Positions 6,973 through 9,256 of a stretch of 9,256 bases of DNA are shown piece by piece (the first letter of the stretch is position 1; every line of letters begins with the position of its first letter). This DNA comes from an uncultured Actinomyces sp. GTDB lineage: Bacteria; Actinomycetota; Actinomycetes; Actinomycetales; Actinomycetaceae. Location: NCBI GenBank assembly GCA_900554605.1, contig USHU01000030.1:1-9256 (forward strand). Direction: 5' to 3'. Under the pieces are notes generated by a model. The model worked only from the letters and a program-made list of their open reading frames with translations, was not told the DNA's origin and searched no databases. The position numbers and the translations under genes are program-made.

Positions 6973-8391
6973 ATGAAAAAGCTATCCCTCAAACTGTCGG
7001 TCGTCTTAGGATTCGCGGTCGTTGCCCTTATCGCTCTTGGCGTATCTGGGTGGTTCTACTCAGCACACGCACTTCCGCGTACGTCCATAGCGGGGCAATC
7101 GATCTCGTCTTTGTCTAAACAGCAGGTTGAAGATCAACTGCGTCAGAAGGTTGATTCAGCAAAAGTGACCTTGACTGTTGCAGAGCAGACGCGTGAAGCT
7201 TCTCTGTCAGACTTGGGAATCGCGGTCGATATTCCCGCAACGGTAGATGCGGCGTTTTCTGAGAACCGAAATCTGTTTTCGCGTTTTCGCGGGCTCTTTC
7301 GATCGCGTTCGATTACTCCTGTCGTCAACTTTGATCAGTCAAAGCTCAATGCTTACGGTACTGCTTTGACCTCACAGGTGGGAACGCCAATGAGCGACGC
7401 TCATCTCAAGGTCAGCGATGACGGTACTACCTTCGAAGTCGTTCCCGCGCAAGAGGGAATTACAATCGAGAGCTCCGAGCTGACGAAAGTTCAGCAAGAA
7501 GTTGCCACCGATCTAGGGGCACAAGGACGTTCGATTCCAGTTGAGGTTCGCAAACCTCAAGTGACGACTGAAAGGGCTGAGGAAGCAAAGTCACAGGCGA
7601 TGGCTTTGATATCTCCCAGCGTGACGATCACGGATGGCATCGATGACTTCACTGCTTCGCAACAGGACAAGATGAAGTGGGTCAAGGTCAGTGTCGAAGG
7701 AGACAAAGCGGCGGTGTTGGATTCACAGGCTCTTTCAGCTTGGGTGAATGAGCTTGCGAAGTCGACAAACGTTGAATCCGAAAAGGGAATCCAGGGCGTC
7801 AATAGCCGCGGGGATGTCGTCGGTGTACTCAAGGCGGGTACCGTCGGTTACCGAGCAAATAACACTGAATCGGTAATTTCCGGAATCGAAGATGCTCTGA
7901 AGAACGGGAAGTCCTACTCGGGCGACTTTGACTACGACAAGGTCGAGCCCGAGTATGATCGCCAGGATATTCCTGATGGCTACGGTGACGATGTCTACCA
8001 AGCTGCTGCTGGTGAAAAGTGGATCGACATTGATCTGTCAAAGAACACTGTTTCCGCTTATGAAGGTCGCACCATCGTTCACGGTCCAACTCCGATGGTT
8101 CCCGGTGCTCCCAATACTCCAACCGTTACGGGCAAGTTCCACGTTTATCTCCAGTATCAATCTCAAACGATGGAGGGAGAGAACGCTGACGGCACTCCCT
8201 ACAAAACCGAAGGCGTCCCGTGGGTGACTTATTTCTACGGGGGATATGCGATGCACGGAGCACCGTGGCGTTCCTCTTTCGGTTGGTCGGGCTACGGAGG
8301 TTCCCACGGTTGTGTCAACATGCCCGTTGACGCTGCTCATTGGATTTACGAGTGGGCAGATAACGGAACCGTTGTTATCAGTCACTACTAA
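6973..8391 (+). CDS. Membrane-anchored L,D-transpeptidase (YkuD domain, Ldtfm-like architecture)
   Basis: This 472-residue enzyme is predicted to form 3-3 cross-links in peptidoglycan or attach material to it outside the membrane, by cysteine chemistry on tetrapeptide stems. A basic N-terminus (MKKLSLK) and a hydrophobic stretch at about 8-31 form a signal anchor; there is no lipobox. Residues about 45-320 form an extracytoplasmic region that looks like two PG_binding_4/VanW-like modules (for example VPAQEGITI at 157-165 and LKAGTVGYRANN at 286-297). The YkuD domain runs from about 348 to the end, with IDIDLSKNTVSAYEG (351-365), the conserved His428 in MHGAPW, and the SHGCVNMP signature with His445 and catalytic Cys447. 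Order of parts and length resemble Ldtfm of Enterococcus faecium (about 466 residues), not the Ig-domain mycobacterial enzymes. GAGGGGG at 6964-6970 precedes the ATG. The 66-bp gap after yciO leaves open whether it has its own promoter. L,D-transpeptidases are insensitive to most penicillins but can be inhibited by carbapenems. Confidence 0.92.
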   Translation: MKKLSLKLSVVLGFAVVALIALGVSGWFYSAHALPRTSIAGQSISSLSKQQVEDQLRQKVDSAKVTLTVAEQTREASLSDLGIAVDIPATVDAAFSENRNLFSRFRGLFRSRSITPVVNFDQSKLNAYGTALTSQVGTPMSDAHLKVSDDGTTFEVVPAQEGITIESSELTKVQQEVATDLGAQGRSIPVEVRKPQVTTERAEEAKSQAMALISPSVTITDGIDDFTASQQDKMKWVKVSVEGDKAAVLDSQALSAWVNELAKSTNVESEKGIQGVNSRGDVVGVLKAGTVGYRANNTESVISGIEDALKNGKSYSGDFDYDKVEPEYDRQDIPDGYGDDVYQAAAGEKWIDIDLSKNTVSAYEGRTIVHGPTPMVPGAPNTPTVTGKFHVYLQYQSQTMEGENADGTPYKTEGVPWVTYFYGGYAMHGAPWRSSFGWSGYGGSHGCVNMPVDAAHWIYEWADNGTVVISHY

Positions 8392-8406
8392 ACAGGGCGG
8401 GCAAAG

Positions 8407-9256
8407 ATGGACCTCTTTGATTCACAGGGAATCGAAGAATTCGGGACTCCTGTGGTTGATGAGCACGCTCCACTGGCAGTTCGGATGCGTCCCCAAAGTG
8501 TTGACGAGATCGTTGGCCAGCAGCATCTGCTCAAACCTGGATCGCCTCTGCGCAGACTCCTCACCCCGAGCAGTGACTCTCCCGCAGGCTTAAGTTCCGT
8601 GATTCTTTGGGGGCCTCCTGGAACGGGAAAGACTACTCTTGCCTACCTTATTGCACGTGCATCAGGACGTAGATTCTGTGAGGTTTCCGCAGTTACCTCC
8701 GGAGTGAAAGACCTTCGTGACGTGATTTCGCAAGCGCGCCGAGGACTAACTTCGACGGGAGAAGAGACCATCCTCTTCGTCGACGAAGTCCATCGCTTTT
8801 CCAAATCGCAGCAAGACGCCCTTCTTCCAGCGGTCGAGAATCGCTGGGTCACTTTGGTTGCTGCGACAACCGAGAATCCTTCGTTCTCGGTGATTTCACC
8901 TCTGCTTTCGCGCTCACTTTTACTGACTTTGCATGCGCTCACCAGTGAAGATCTTTCTCTTTTACTCGATCGTGCTCTTACCAGTGATACGGGCTTGAAA
9001 GCCCTCTTTGACCTGTCTGATGACGCTCGTGCTGGCCTTTTGCGCTTGGCTGGGGCAGATGCGCGCAAGGCACTGACCCTCCTCGAGGCGGCCGCGGCCT
9101 CGCGGGCGGAAAAAAGTGAAGAACCCGAGGGGAGTGCGCAGGGGCCTTGGATGATCGACGCCGACGATGTCGCAAATGCTGCAAATCAGGCTTTGGTTCG
9201 TTGGGATCAAGATCAGCACTACGATGTTGCCAGCGCTTTTATTAAGTCCATGCGCG
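8407..9256 (+). CDS. rarA: Replication-associated recombination protein A, AAA+ ATPase (3' end outside window)
   Basis: The frame is open from the ATG at 8407 to the end of the window, giving 283 codons of a protein usually about 430-470 long. It belongs to the RarA/MgsA/WRNIP1 group of AAA+ ATPases, related to clamp-loader subunits and RuvB, which act at stalled replication forks and single-strand/double-strand DNA junctions. Visible parts are the N-terminal PLAVRMRPQSVDEIVGQQHL (22-41), Walker A GPPGTGKTT (69-77), Walker B ILFVDE (122-127) followed by VHRF, sensor-1 ATTENPSFSV (153-162), a probable arginine finger Arg169 in LLSRSLL, and sensor-2 GADARKALTLLE (216-227). HYDVASAFIKSMR (271-283) begins the family's C-terminal region. 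A short Glu/Ser-rich insertion (RAEKSEEPEGSAQG, 233-246) lies in the lid domain. The gene starts 15 bp after the transpeptidase stop. Only a G-rich stretch (GGGCGGG) serves as a possible ribosome site, so translational coupling is plausible. Confidence 0.95.
   Translation, partial: MDLFDSQGIEEFGTPVVDEHAPLAVRMRPQSVDEIVGQQHLLKPGSPLRRLLTPSSDSPAGLSSVILWGPPGTGKTTLAYLIARASGRRFCEVSAVTSGVKDLRDVISQARRGLTSTGEETILFVDEVHRFSKSQQDALLPAVENRWVTLVAATTENPSFSVISPLLSRSLLLTLHALTSEDLSLLLDRALTSDTGLKALFDLSDDARAGLLRLAGADARKALTLLEAAAASRAEKSEEPEGSAQGPWMIDADDVANAANQALVRWDQDQHYDVASAFIKSMR

Noticed and set aside
6929..6976. Possible promoter (TTGCCG ... TAGCAT) and a four-codon ORF (ATG at 6962) overlapping the transpeptidase start
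   Set aside because: The box spacing is 20 bp and the match is poor. The mini-ORF has no ribosome-binding site, and its ATG most likely arises by chance beside the G-rich Shine-Dalgarno sequence.
1..9256. CRISPR array, insertion sequence, tRNA/rRNA, toxin-antitoxin or defence island
   Set aside because: No regularly spaced repeats, transposase-like proteins, cloverleaf sequences or small paired genes were seen on either strand. Every long gap is under 300 bases.

Overview
The window looks like chromosomal housekeeping sequence from a high-to-moderate GC actinobacterium. Protein-level signatures such as the actinobacterial-style AspRS N-terminus (LRTH...RRRDHGG), the Arg/Gly-rich helicase tail and the GTG start fit the Actinomycetales, perhaps Actinomycetaceae. 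Genus assignment is inference and was not tested. No mobile element, CRISPR array, tRNA, rRNA or phage gene was recognised.

Layout: (1) 1-381, plus strand, the C-terminal end of a DEAD-box RNA helicase that begins before the window. It ends 14 bp from the stop of (2) 396-1775, minus strand, a DHA2-like MFS exporter with about 14 membrane segments. (3) 1776-1932 is a divergent promoter region serving the exporter on one side and aspS on the other. (4) 1933-3741, plus strand, aspartyl-tRNA synthetase, apparently of the non-discriminating Asp/Asn type. (5) 3742-3896 is an intergenic region with a striking 36-nt perfect palindrome, then a candidate promoter with a small hairpin at its expected start site. 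(6) 3897-6275, a cytoplasmic glycoside hydrolase family 31 enzyme with a non-standard nucleophile motif and an extra C-terminal helical tail. (7) 6289-6906, a YciO-type member of the YrdC/Sua5 family, 13 bp downstream. (8) 6973-8391, a membrane-anchored L,D-transpeptidase resembling enterococcal Ldtfm in architecture. (9) 8407-9256, the first 283 codons of the AAA+ ATPase RarA, running off the end of the window.

Genes 6 to 9 are all on the plus strand with gaps of 13, 66 and 15 bp, so they may form one transcription unit. Their roles do not make an obvious pathway: sugar hydrolysis, nucleotide/tRNA-related chemistry, cell-wall cross-linking and replication-fork maintenance. In many actinobacteria aspS and rarA are close neighbours. 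The GH31-yciO-ldt block here may therefore be a lineage-specific insertion between them.

I see no convincing undescribed multi-gene system. The observations most worth a second look are the 36-nt palindrome, whose T and A tracts lie the wrong way round for a classical terminator, the GH31 active-site variant and tail, and the choice of aspS start.
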